From: Pseudomonas tolaasii NCPPB 2192
GTDB taxonomy: Bacteria > Pseudomonadota > Gammaproteobacteria > Pseudomonadales > Pseudomonadaceae
DNA: 64,000 nt
Reading direction: 5' to 3'
Assembly: GCF_002813445.1 (NCBI RefSeq)
Contig: NZ_PHHD01000001.1
Span: 2,914,001 to 2,978,000 of the forward strand
This document shows, in pieces, positions 47,304-55,386 of this stretch. The notes beneath the pieces are model-generated. The model saw only the letters and a list, made by a program, of their open reading frames with translations. It did no database searches and was not told the origin of the DNA. The position numbers and the translations under genes were made by a program. Within the stretch, counting starts at the first letter, position 1, and each line of letters starts with the position of its first letter.

Positions 47304-47513
47304 TTAGATAACTTGAACTTCCTCAGCTTGCATGCCTTTCTGACCGCGGGTAGCGATGAAAGAAACCTGTTGGCCTTCTTTCAGGCTTTTGAAGCCGTCG
47401 GATTGGATAGCTTTGAAGTGAACGAACAGGTCGTCACCGGATTGTGGAGTGATGAAGCCGAAGCCTTTTTCATCGTTGAACCACTTAACGGTACCAGTTT
47501 GGCGATTAGACAT
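47304..47513 (-). CDS. CspA-family cold-shock protein
   Basis: Single OB-fold nucleic-acid chaperone of 69 residues with both RNA-binding motifs: KGFGFITP (RNP1) and DLFVHFKAI (RNP2). AAGGAGAT precedes the ATG. The 5' region is long (about 120-150 bases to a candidate promoter with TTGTGT and CGATAT boxes on this strand), as expected for cold-shock mRNAs that refold with temperature. Which paralogue it is (CspA, CspD or CapB type) cannot be decided from the sequence alone. Confidence 0.93.
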   Translation of the reverse strand: MSNRQTGTVKWFNDEKGFGFITPQSGDDLFVHFKAIQSDGFKSLKEGQQVSFIATRGQKGMQAEEVQVI

Positions 47514-47831
47514 GGTGTATCTCCTTGGACAAAGTTAACTGCGACTCAGGAAAAGCCCTGGCCGAGACTGAGTGCAAAGAGCAGGAAAAATTCTTGGAGA
47601 TGGTTGGATCGAAATTCAACATATCGTGTAGAGATTCTCAGTGACACAAGCAGCACAGTGGCGCCACCTTAACCCTTTTTCCGGGACGTGCCAATGGTAA
47701 TTCCGAAGGTTTCTCCATTTTCGTGACTGGCGGTGGTATTTACGATCACTGCGTGCCCCGATTGCGGTCCCGGCCCCGCTGGCCGCGGCTTATAGAGGCA
47801 CGCGCATTCATCAAGAAAAGCCCCGCGCCCT
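47514..47831. other. Gene-free gap between the cold-shock gene and dcd
   Basis: The 389 bases 47514-47902 hold the long 5' leader and promoter of the cold-shock gene on one side and the dcd promoter on the other. Short reading frames on the minus strand here have no Shine-Dalgarno sequence or family resemblance. No RNA gene is recognised. Confidence 0.6.
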
Positions 47832-47860
47832 TTGAACCATGGGGCCGGCCCCGGTAAGAT
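47832..47860 (+). promoter_or_regulatory. Sigma-70 promoter of dcd
   Basis: TTGAAC (47832-47837), a 17-base spacer and TAAGAT (47855-47860). The spacer holds a perfect 12-base palindrome GGGGCCGGCCCC (47841-47852). Transcription should begin near 47867, about 36 bases before the dcd ATG. Confidence 0.6.
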
Positions 47861-47902
47861 GCCCAACAGAATTTTTCCACCTCGCTATTCAGGACACCCG
47901 CC

Positions 47903-48469
47903 ATGAGCATCAAATCGGACAAGTGGATTCGCCGCATGGCGCAAGAGCACGGCATGATCGAACCCTTCGTAGAGCGCCAGATGCGCGGCGAAGGCGCCGA
48001 ACGCCTGATCTCGTACGGGGTTTCCAGCTACGGCTACGACGTGCGTTGTGCCGATGAATTCAAGGTGTTTACCAACATCAATTCGGCGACCGTGGACCCG
48101 AAAAACTTCGACGAAAAAAGCTTTGTCGATATCAAGAGCGACGTGTGCATCATCCCGCCAAACTCCTTTGCTCTGGCGCGCACCGTTGAGTTCTTCCGCA
48201 TTCCGCGTGACGTACTGACCATCTGCCTGGGTAAAAGCACCTACGCCCGTTGCGGCATCATCGTCAACGTGACCCCGCTTGAGCCGGAGTGGGAAGGCCA
48301 TGTGACCCTGGAGTTCTCCAACACCACCACACTGCCGGCCAAGATCTACGCCAACGAAGGTGTGGCGCAGATGCTGTTCCTGCAGTCCGACGAGGCCTGT
48401 GAAGTGTCCTACAAGGACCGTGGCGGCAAGTATCAGGGCCAGCGCGGCGTCACTCTCCCACGCGCTTGA
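47903..48469 (+). CDS. dcd: dCTP deaminase
   Basis: Deaminates dCTP to dUTP, feeding thymidylate synthesis. The 188-residue trimeric dUTPase-fold protein has the family segments LISYGVSSYGYDVR, CLGKSTYARCGI and TPLEPEWEGHVTLEFSNTT (the last containing the catalytic glutamate), and ends GGKYQGQRGVTLPRA. It has its own promoter and is followed by a small conserved-looking frame. Confidence 0.97.
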   Translation: MSIKSDKWIRRMAQEHGMIEPFVERQMRGEGAERLISYGVSSYGYDVRCADEFKVFTNINSATVDPKNFDEKSFVDIKSDVCIIPPNSFALARTVEFFRIPRDVLTICLGKSTYARCGIIVNVTPLEPEWEGHVTLEFSNTTTLPAKIYANEGVAQMLFLQSDEACEVSYKDRGGKYQGQRGVTLPRA

Positions 48470-48533
48470 TCGAAAGGTCTTACATGCGAAGGGAATTTGT
48501 CTGCGGGAAGTGACTCTATTGGGTGTACTGCCT

Positions 48534-48554
48534 CGACGCGTGCAAAACGCGTCG
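48534..48554. other. Inverted repeat between dcd and the small downstream gene
   Basis: CGACGCGT (48534-48541) and ACGCGTCG (48547-48554) form a perfect eight-base stem with a five-base loop, ending 22 bases before the next start. No T run follows. It could be a protein-binding dyad or an mRNA structure. Confidence 0.5.
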
Positions 48555-48576
48555 GGCCACGCTTGAGGAGTACTGT

Positions 48577-48774
48577 ATGAAGATCGACCCGCGAATAAGC
48601 GCCGAACTCGCCCGGCTTGAACCCAACCAGATTGGTGTTCTGGCCTGGTCCCTGATGGCCGATCCCGCCTTCGCCGGCGGCATTCCCGGCCAACCCGAAC
48701 CCGACTACCCCCAACCGACCGAACCTGGCGAACCGGTGCTTCCGGACGAGCCGCCACCCGCACCGGTCGCGTAA
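48577..48774 (+). CDS. Small proline-rich hypothetical protein
   Basis: A 65-residue frame with a strong GAGGAG Shine-Dalgarno sequence six bases before its ATG. The first 37 residues look folded and amphipathic (MKIDPRISAELARLEPNQIG, then VLAWSLMADPAFAGG). The rest is a low-complexity acidic, proline-rich tail (repeated PEP/PTEP/PDEPPP). No signal peptide or membrane helix and no family recognised. It lies 107 bases downstream of dcd and its end faces the end of pdeM across 22 bases. The strong ribosome site supports a real gene. Confidence 0.6.
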   Translation: MKIDPRISAELARLEPNQIGVLAWSLMADPAFAGGIPGQPEPDYPQPTEPGEPVLPDEPPPAPVA

Positions 48775-48796
48775 CCTCGCCGGTGTGGCCGGTTCT

Positions 48797-49447
48797 TCAC
48801 TGGACCGGCCACACTGTCTGATCGCCAATCACAAAGATCTGCTGATGGGCGTTGCGCTCCACGCAATAGCCCCCGGTGAACGCCCCAAACGCCGGCAGCA
48901 GGCTGACATGCCCGCCCATCTGAAAACACGGCAGGCGCAGGCTTTGGCGCCCCTTGCCCCGCAGGCGGTACACGGGATGCACATGCCCGGCCAGTACATG
49001 GTGGCTGGCGTGTACCTCGGGTTCGTGCTGTAACGCGAACGGCCCCAGCAGTAGAGGCTCGGTCACCACCTCAATGTCCAGGTCGGCGGGCGGGTCGCCC
49101 GCGCGTTTATCGTGATTACCGCGGATCAGCACCAGGCTCAGGCCGGCATGACGCGCCCGCCACGCCCTCAGCGCGCTCAAGGTGCCACTGGCATGCGAGC
49201 CGGGACCATGCAGAAAATCACCGAGAAAGATCACCTGGTCACATTCAAATGCGGCCAGCAGCCGGTCCAGCTTCAGCAGGTTTTCGCGGGTGGTGCCCTG
49301 TGGCACCGGCTGCCCGAGGCTGCGATAGGCCGACGCCTTGCCAAAATGCGCGTCGGCAATCAGCAGGCATTTGCGCGCGGGCCAATACACCGCCTTGTCC
49401 GCCAGCAACAGCAGTTCTTCACCTTCAAGTACCCATGAACAGTGCAT
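48797..49447 (-). CDS. pdeM: Ligase-associated metallophosphoesterase PdeM
   Basis: Calcineurin-like manganese-dependent DNA endonuclease/phosphodiesterase of 216 residues. Metal motifs are in order: DAHFGK (D32, H34), GDFLHG (D77), RGNHDKRAG (N111, H112) and GHVHPVY. Its ATG overlaps the lhr stop by one base (TGATG), so it is translated with Lhr. In P. putida the homologous enzyme is encoded beside Lhr, a DNA ligase and an exonuclease; the latter two are here at 56.4-59.0 kb. Confidence 0.92.
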   Translation of the reverse strand: MHCSWVLEGEELLLLADKAVYWPARKCLLIADAHFGKASAYRSLGQPVPQGTTRENLLKLDRLLAAFECDQVIFLGDFLHGPGSHASGTLSALRAWRARHAGLSLVLIRGNHDKRAGDPPADLDIEVVTEPLLLGPFALQHEPEVHASHHVLAGHVHPVYRLRGKGRQSLRLPCFQMGGHVSLLPAFGAFTGGYCVERNAHQQIFVIGDQTVWPVQ

Positions 49448-51927
49448 CAGCGCTTCCCGTTGTCCGCGACTTTTTCCAGATCCTTGACCATTCGCGCAAT
49501 GCGCTCCGAGAGTTTTTCCGAACTCATGCTTTCGCGCATGCGCTCCACCAGCAGCGGAAATGCCAGCGGTGTAGGCCGATCAATCACATGCAGGTCCATT
49601 TTCAGCGTTGAAAGATGCCGCAATGTCTCTTCCAGCCGGCGAATATCCAACTCGTCACGCAGGACTTCTTCCCCGGCCTGGGTCAGCAGCAGGTTCTGCG
49701 GGTCATATTGTTTGAACACTTCGAAAAACAGCCCGCTTGAGGCTTGTACCTGCCGCGTGCTTTTCGGCGCACCGGGGTACCCGGCAAACACCAGCCCGGC
49801 AATGCGCGCGATCTCACGGAAACGGCGCAGGGCCAGTTCACCGGCGTTCAGGCTGGCGGCAACGTCCTCCAGCAGGTTTTCCGGGCTCAGCAAGGCCTCG
49901 TTCAGCAACAGCGGCCAATCCACCGGCGTGGCGCTCAGCAGCTCCAGCCCGTAGTCATTCACCGCAATCGAGAAGGTCACCGGCTGACGCTGGCTGACCC
50001 GCCACGCCAGCAAGCTCGCCAGCCCCAGGTGCACCTGACGCCCGGCAAACGGGTAAAGAAACAGGTGCCAGCCTTCAAGTGATTTCAGCGCCTCTGCCAG
50101 CAAATGCTCGCGCGTCGGCAGGCCCGACCAGCGCAACTGCGTCTGCAACAAGGGTTGCACCGCCTGCATTTCCGGCCCTTCATACCGCCCATGCGCCGCC
50201 GCGTCGAACCGCTCGACCACCGCCTGCGCCAGTTCGTTGGAAAGCGGCATGCGCCCGCCGTTCCAGCGCGGTACGGCGGCCTTCTTCGCGGTGCTGCGGC
50301 GCACGTAGGCGGTCATGTTTTCCACCCGCACCAGCTCCAGCAACCGCCCGGCAAACAGGAAGCCATCACCCGGCTTGAGCCGTGCGATAAACCCTTCCTC
50401 GACACTGCCCAGGTTCTTGCCGCCGCCGCCCTTGCTCCAGAATTTCAGCTGGATACTCGCATCGCTGACGATGGTGCCCACGCTCATGCGATGCCGCCGT
50501 GCCAGCCGGGCATCCGGCACGCGCCAGACGCCATGTTCGTCGGGCTCGACGCGGCGGTAATCCGGATAAGCCGTCAGCGACAGGCCACCATGGCGCACAA
50601 ACCCCAGCGCCCAGGCCCAATCCTCATCGGTGAGGTCTTTGTAGGCCCAGGCGCCGCGCACTTCCGACAGCAACGCGTCAGGCGTGAACCCGCCGCCGAG
50701 TGCCATGCTCACCAAGTGCTGTACGAGCACATCCAATGGCTTGTAAGGGGATTCCCGCGCTTCGATGCGACGCTGTGCAATGGCGTCCTGGGCTGCCGCG
50801 GCTTCCACCAGTTCCAGGCTATGGGTCGGCACCAGCGTCACCCGCGATGGCCGCCCCGGCGCATGCCCGGAGCGCCCGGCGCGCTGCATCAGGCGCGCCA
50901 CGCCTTTGGCCGAGCCGATCTGCAGCACGCGCTCCACCGGCAGAAAATCCACCCCCAGATCCAGGCTGGACGTGCACACCACGGCCTTGAGCTGGCCGTC
51001 TTTCAGCGCCCGCTCCACCCAGTCGCGGGTCTCTCGCGACAGCGAGCCGTGGTGCAAGGCAATCAGCCCGGCCCAATCCGGGCGAGCGTCGAGTATTGCC
51101 TGGTACCAGATTTCCGACTGCGCCCGTGTATTGGTAAACACCAGGCAACTGCTGCTGGACTCCACCTCGGCCACCACCTGCGGCAACATCTTCAAGCCGA
51201 TATGCCCGGCCCAGGGGAACCGTTCGGTGACTGGCGGCAGCAAAGTGTCGACCAACAATTGTTTGGCGGTTTGCCCCTGCACATTGATCCCGTCACCTTG
51301 TGGGACCAAGACCTCCAGCGCGTGAGCCTGATTACCCAGCGTCGCGGAAATCCCCCACACCATCAGGTCAGGATGCCAGCGCCGCAGCCGCGCCAAGGCC
51401 AGTTGCAGCTGCACACCGCGTTTATTGCCGATCAGTTCATGCCACTCGTCCACGATCACCATGCGCAGATGGCCCAGGCTCACTTCGCTGTCGGCGCGAG
51501 CGAGCATCAGCGTCAGGCTTTCCGGCGTGGTGACCAGCGCGGTGGGCTGGCGGCGTGTCTGGCGGGCGCGCTCACTGCTGCTGGTGTCGCCCGTGCGCAG
51601 GCCGACGCTCCACGGAATCTCCAGGGCGGCCAGTGGCGCTTCCAGCGCCCGCGCCGTATCGGCCGCCAACGCGCGCATTGGCGTGATCCACAGCACTGTC
51701 AGGGGTTCGGCAGGCGGCTTGCGTTTGCCGGTGGCGGGCGGGCGGGTGATGGCGAAGCGATTGAGCGCGGCAAACCAGAGCGCGTAGGTTTTACCTGCGC
51801 CGGTGCTGGCATGCAGCAAGCCCGATTGCCCATTTTTGACTGCGGCCCACACCGCTTTCTGGAAGGCGAACGGTTTCCAGCCTTTGGCGGCAAACCATTG
51901 CTTGGCGAAGTCGACGGGTTTTGCCAT
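49447..51927 (-). CDS. lhr: Lhr-core DEXH-box DNA helicase (ligase-associated)
   Basis: ATP-dependent 3'-5' helicase, 826 residues, the short Lhr-core form without the long carboxy-terminal extension of E. coli Lhr. Walker A is STGAGKT at 41-47 and the Walker B box DEWH at 160-163. A second RecA-like domain follows with QRAGRSGHAPGRPSRV, then winged-helix and beta-barrel domains. It is the first gene of the lhr-pdeM pair and begins 57 bases after the aotP stop, with a hairpin between them. Confidence 0.94.
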   Translation of the reverse strand: MAKPVDFAKQWFAAKGWKPFAFQKAVWAAVKNGQSGLLHASTGAGKTYALWFAALNRFAITRPPATGKRKPPAEPLTVLWITPMRALAADTARALEAPLAALEIPWSVGLRTGDTSSSERARQTRRQPTALVTTPESLTLMLARADSEVSLGHLRMVIVDEWHELIGNKRGVQLQLALARLRRWHPDLMVWGISATLGNQAHALEVLVPQGDGINVQGQTAKQLLVDTLLPPVTERFPWAGHIGLKMLPQVVAEVESSSSCLVFTNTRAQSEIWYQAILDARPDWAGLIALHHGSLSRETRDWVERALKDGQLKAVVCTSSLDLGVDFLPVERVLQIGSAKGVARLMQRAGRSGHAPGRPSRVTLVPTHSLELVEAAAAQDAIAQRRIEARESPYKPLDVLVQHLVSMALGGGFTPDALLSEVRGAWAYKDLTDEDWAWALGFVRHGGLSLTAYPDYRRVEPDEHGVWRVPDARLARRHRMSVGTIVSDASIQLKFWSKGGGGKNLGSVEEGFIARLKPGDGFLFAGRLLELVRVENMTAYVRRSTAKKAAVPRWNGGRMPLSNELAQAVVERFDAAAHGRYEGPEMQAVQPLLQTQLRWSGLPTREHLLAEALKSLEGWHLFLYPFAGRQVHLGLASLLAWRVSQRQPVTFSIAVNDYGLELLSATPVDWPLLLNEALLSPENLLEDVAASLNAGELALRRFREIARIAGLVFAGYPGAPKSTRQVQASSGLFFEVFKQYDPQNLLLTQAGEEVLRDELDIRRLEETLRHLSTLKMDLHVIDRPTPLAFPLLVERMRESMSSEKLSERIARMVKDLEKVADNGKR

Positions 51928-51942
51928 TCGGCAGCTGACGCT

Positions 51943-51971
51943 CTGGAGGCTCTCTTTCAGAGACCCTCCAG
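51943..51971 (-). other. Hairpin between aotP and lhr
   Basis: Read on the minus strand, CTGGAGG and CCTCCAG flank a second stem TCTCT/AGAGA with a three-base loop and one G-G mismatch, about 12 pairs in all. No T run follows. It may partly insulate lhr from the transporter operon or shield its 3' end. Confidence 0.6.
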
Positions 51972-51984
51972 GCGCCGCAAAGGT

Positions 51985-52749
51985 TTACTTCAAATTGCCA
52001 CTCAGGAATTGTTGCAAGCGCTCGCTCTTAGGGTTGCCGAGTACATCCTCAGGCGCGCCTTGCTCTTCCACCAGGCCTTTGTGCAGGAACAACACCTGGC
52101 TCGACACCTTGCGCGCAAAGCTCATCTCGTGGGTGACCATGATCATGGTGCGGCCTTCCTCGGCCAGCCCCTGGATCACCTTCAGCACTTCCCCCACCAG
52201 TTCCGGGTCGAGGGCCGAAGTGGGCTCGTCGAACAGCATCACTTCGGGTTCCATGGCCAGGGCGCGGGCGATGGCCACCCGTTGTTGCTGGCCGCCGGAC
52301 AGAAACGCCGGGTATTGATCGGCCACACGCGCCGGCAAACCCACCTTGTCGAGGTAGCGGCGGGCGCGGTCTTCGGCGTCTTTCTTGCTGCAGCCCAGCA
52401 CCCGGCGCGGGGCCATGGTGATGTTTTCCAGCACGCTCATGTGGCTCCACAGGTTGAAATGCTGGAACACCATGGCCAGCCGGGTGCGCAGGCGTTGCAG
52501 CTCGGCGTCGTCGGCCACGCGCATGCCGTGGCGGTCGCTGACCATGCGGATCGGCTGGCCGTCCAGGGTCATGGCCCCGTCGTTGGGGGTTTCCAGGAAG
52601 TTGATGCAGCGCAAAAAGGTACTTTTGCCCGAGCCGCTGGCGCCGATCAGGCTGATCACGTCGCCGGTCCTGGCCTTGAGCGAAACACCTTTGAGCACTT
52701 CATTGTCGCCATAGCTTTTATGCAGGCCTTCAACGGTCAATTTGTACAT
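51985..52749 (-). CDS. aotP: Polar amino-acid ABC transporter ATPase (AotP/HisP type)
   Basis: ATP-binding subunit of a polar amino-acid importer. From ATG 52749 (MYKLTVEGLHKSYG) the product is 254 residues. Walker A is GASGSGKST, the Q-loop is in VFQHFNLWSHM, the signature is LSGGQQQR, Walker B is VMLFDEPTSALD and the switch histidine is in MVTHEM. Last gene of the five-gene transporter operon, 13 bases after aotO. P. aeruginosa aotJQMOP, for arginine and ornithine, has this gene content and order and is followed by argR; argR is absent here. Confidence 0.85.
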   Translation of the reverse strand: MYKLTVEGLHKSYGDNEVLKGVSLKARTGDVISLIGASGSGKSTFLRCINFLETPNDGAMTLDGQPIRMVSDRHGMRVADDAELQRLRTRLAMVFQHFNLWSHMSVLENITMAPRRVLGCSKKDAEDRARRYLDKVGLPARVADQYPAFLSGGQQQRVAIARALAMEPEVMLFDEPTSALDPELVGEVLKVIQGLAEEGRTMIMVTHEMSFARKVSSQVLFLHKGLVEEQGAPEDVLGNPKSERLQQFLSGNLK

Positions 52750-52762
52750 GGGGCGTGCATCC

Positions 52763-53881
52763 TCAAGGCGAAAGTAGGTAGCCGCTGCGGTAGGCTTCAG
52801 TGCCGGCGACATGGCTGATGACCATCCCGGCAGTGGCCATGCGGCGCAGCGAACGGGCGTACAGCAAGCCGGCATTCTGGCAATGCACGGGCGTTACGCG
52901 GTCGGTAATGGGGTCGATGATTTCGGCGATCAACTGCCCGGCGCTCAGGTATTCCCCCGGCAGGGCGCTGAACACCAGCAGGCCGCCGACCGGCGTGGTC
53001 ACAGGCTCGACGCCCGCCAACGGTGTGGCCGGGTAGGGCAACTCGGGCAGTGGCGACGCGTCGCCGTCGATCGCGCCGAAGTGCGTCAGGTAATCGATGA
53101 TCGCCTGGCAATCCAGAGCCGCCAAACCATGGTTGACGTCGCCCTGGCCGCGCAATTCGACGGTCACCGAAAAGCTGCCCATGGGAATCGGGAAGCGCTC
53201 GGCGAAGCGTTGCTGCAATTGCCACCACACCAGCGTGAAACACTCGTCGAACGACTGCCCGCCGGAGTCGGTAGCCAGCAAATTGGCCTCCGAACCGAGG
53301 TAGCGCGCCAGCGGTTCCACCTGCGGCCAGGCCTCGGGCGTGGTGTACAGGTGCGCCACCGCTTCGAAATCGCAATGCAGGTCGAGCACCATGTCGGCAT
53401 CACAGGCCAGGCGTTGCAGCACCAGGCGCTGGGATTGCAGCTGGGTATCGGCGGTTTGCGCGGCCAGGGCGCTGACCAGTGCGGTGCGGATCAGCTCGAC
53501 GTTGTGTTGCGGGTCATCGCCGAGCAAATCCTCGACCTGGTTGCCCACTTCGTCACTGAGGTCGACAAACTTGCGATTGAAGTTCTGCCCGCTTTCCAGC
53601 TCATAGCGGCCCAGGGGGATGTCCATCAACACCTGTTCCAGGCCGACCGGGTTGGCGACGGGTACCAGCACGATTTCGCTGCGCAGGCGGCCGGCGGCTT
53701 CCAGCTCCGCCAGGCGCACCTTCAAATGCCAGGCCACCAGCATGCCCGGCAGCTCGTCGGCGTGCAGCGACGACTGGATGTAAATCTTGCCTTCAGCCAA
53801 CGCCGGGCCGAAGTGGAAGCTGTGAATCTGCCGCGCCGTGCCTGGCACGGGCGCGATCAGTTCATGCACCTGATGACGCAT
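52763..53881 (-). CDS. aotO: Succinylglutamate desuccinylase/aspartoacylase-family protein (AotO-like)
   Basis: Zinc carboxypeptidase-fold protein of 372 residues from the ATG at 53881 (AGGAG five bases upstream; a GTG two codons earlier is less likely). Probable zinc ligands are H40 and E43 in SSLHADELPG and the histidine in MVLDLHCDFEA. The carboxy-terminal third resembles a lipoyl-like barrel (AGVEPVTTPVGGLLVFSALPGEYLSAGQ). Its place between permease and ATPase genes matches aotO of P. aeruginosa. Substrate not known; hydrolysis of an acylated amino acid is a guess from the family. Confidence 0.8.
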   Translation of the reverse strand: MRHQVHELIAPVPGTARQIHSFHFGPALAEGKIYIQSSLHADELPGMLVAWHLKVRLAELEAAGRLRSEIVLVPVANPVGLEQVLMDIPLGRYELESGQNFNRKFVDLSDEVGNQVEDLLGDDPQHNVELIRTALVSALAAQTADTQLQSQRLVLQRLACDADMVLDLHCDFEAVAHLYTTPEAWPQVEPLARYLGSEANLLATDSGGQSFDECFTLVWWQLQQRFAERFPIPMGSFSVTVELRGQGDVNHGLAALDCQAIIDYLTHFGAIDGDASPLPELPYPATPLAGVEPVTTPVGGLLVFSALPGEYLSAGQLIAEIIDPITDRVTPVHCQNAGLLYARSLRRMATAGMVISHVAGTEAYRSGYLLSP

Positions 53882-53890
53882 ACACACTCC

Positions 53891-54601
53891 TTAGTGGCTC
53901 GGCCCGAGGAAGGCCAGCCAGCGGCGCTCCGCCAGGCGAAACAGACCGACCAGCGCGAAGGTGACGGTCAGGTAGATCAGCGCAGCGATGCCGAATGATT
54001 GAAAGGTCATGTAAGTGGCCGAGTTGGCGTCCCGGGCCACTTTAAGGATGTCCGGCACCGTCGCGGTAAAGGCCACGGTGGTCGAGTGCAGCATCAGGAT
54101 CACTTCGTTGCTGTAATAGGGCAACGAGCGGCGCAGGGCGGAGGGCATGATCACGTAGGCATACAGCTTCCAGCCTGTCAGACCATAGGCCTTGGCCGCT
54201 TCGACTTCGCCATGGGCCATGCTGCGGATCGCACCGGCGAAAATCTCGGTGGTGTAGGCGCAGGTGTTGAGCGCGAAGGCGAGGATGGTGCAGTTCATTG
54301 CATCGCGAAAAAACGCATCGAGCAAAGGCTGTTCGCGCACGGCCGCGATGCTGTAGATGCCGGTGTAGCAAATCAGCAACTGGATATACAGCGGCGTGCC
54401 GCGAAACAGGTAGGTGTAGAACTGCACCGGCCAGCGCACCCAGAACTTGCGTGAAACCCGGGCGATGGACAGCGGGATCGAGACCAGAAAGCCGAATACC
54501 AGCGAGGCGCTGAGCAGCCACATTGTCATCGCCAGCCCGGTAATGTGCTGGCCGTCGCTATACAGGAAGGGGCGCCAGTATTGCTGCAGAAGTTCGATCA
54601 T
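53891..54601 (-). CDS. aotM: Polar amino-acid ABC transporter permease (AotM/HisM type)
   Basis: Inner-membrane permease of 236 residues with about five hydrophobic segments. The ABC-coupling EAA-like loop is GEVEAAKAYGLTGWKLYAYVIMP, seen as EVEAAKAYGL followed by the conserved glycine region. An early RGTPLYIQLL motif is typical of HisM-type subunits. It overlaps aotQ by four bases. Forms the channel with AotQ. Confidence 0.88.
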   Translation of the reverse strand: MIELLQQYWRPFLYSDGQHITGLAMTMWLLSASLVFGFLVSIPLSIARVSRKFWVRWPVQFYTYLFRGTPLYIQLLICYTGIYSIAAVREQPLLDAFFRDAMNCTILAFALNTCAYTTEIFAGAIRSMAHGEVEAAKAYGLTGWKLYAYVIMPSALRRSLPYYSNEVILMLHSTTVAFTATVPDILKVARDANSATYMTFQSFGIAALIYLTVTFALVGLFRLAERRWLAFLGPSH

Positions 54602-55326
54602 CGCACGGCCTCCCGGGACCCAGCGGAGTAGCGGCGCTCAAGACGGCGCAATACGAAGTTGGACGCGCTGGTGATCAGCAGATAAATCAACGCCGCGAGC
54701 ACCAGGAAATAAAACAGCTGATAAGTGCTCTTGCCGGCATCCTGGGCGGCCTTGACCAGGTCAGCCAGGCCGATGATCGACACCAGCGCGGTGGCCTTGA
54801 GCATCACCATCCAGTTGTTGCCGATGCCCGGCAGGGCAAACCGCATCATCTGCGGGAAGGTCACATAACGGAATCGTTGCCCGCGCTTGAGCCCGTAGGC
54901 AGTGGCCGCCTCCAGTTGCCCGCGCGGTACCGAGAGGATCGCGCCGCGAAACGTCTCAGTAAAATAGGCACCATAGATGAAGCCCAGGGTGATGACCCCG
55001 GCGCTGAATGGGTCGATTTCGATGTAGTCCCATTCCATAAAGTCGGTAAAGCCGGTCAGCCAAATTTGCAGACTGTAGAAAATCAGCAACATCAGCACCA
55101 GGTCGGGCACGCCGCGAATCAACGTGGTGTAGAGCTGGGCGGGGACACGCAGCAGGCGCACGCTGGACAGTTTCGCGCTGGCGCCGAGCAGGCCGAGCAG
55201 GACGCTCACGGCCAGGGAGGCGACGGACAGCTTCACCGTCATCCACGTACCTTGCAGCAATAGCGGGCCGAACCCCTTCAAACTGAAGGCGCCCAGCCCC
55301 AGGGTTTGCAAAAGATCTTCAAACAT
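54598..55326 (-). CDS. aotQ: Polar amino-acid ABC transporter permease (AotQ/HisQ type)
   Basis: Second inner-membrane permease, 242 residues from ATG 55326. It has the RGVPDLVLMLLIF segment, the coupling loop in GQLEAATAYGLKRGQ and about five membrane segments. A terminator-like hairpin lies between it and aotJ, which would keep permease synthesis below binding-protein synthesis. Overlaps aotM by four bases. Confidence 0.88.
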   Translation of the reverse strand: MFEDLLQTLGLGAFSLKGFGPLLLQGTWMTVKLSVASLAVSVLLGLLGASAKLSSVRLLRVPAQLYTTLIRGVPDLVLMLLIFYSLQIWLTGFTDFMEWDYIEIDPFSAGVITLGFIYGAYFTETFRGAILSVPRGQLEAATAYGLKRGQRFRYVTFPQMMRFALPGIGNNWMVMLKATALVSIIGLADLVKAAQDAGKSTYQLFYFLVLAALIYLLITSASNFVLRRLERRYSAGSREAVR

Positions 55327-55347
55327 GAATTCAGGACCTGATGGCGA

Positions 55348-55380
55348 TAAAAAAGCGCCCACCGCAAACCGGTGGGCGCC
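55348..55380 (-). terminator. Intercistronic terminator between aotJ and aotQ
   Basis: On the minus strand GCGCCCACCG and CGGTGGGCGC form a ten-base stem with a five-base loop, followed by a T run. It lies seven bases after the aotJ stop and probably releases most transcripts after the binding-protein gene. Confidence 0.85.
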
Positions 55381-55386
55381 AGGGTG

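Noticed and set aside
47669..47955. Short minus-strand frames in the gap before dcd
   Set aside because: No Shine-Dalgarno sequence, arginine/proline-rich chance composition, and overlap with the dcd promoter and start.
50104..52818. A 904-codon open frame on the plus strand across lhr and aotP
   Set aside because: Antisense shadow; it runs through two different genes and resembles no protein family.
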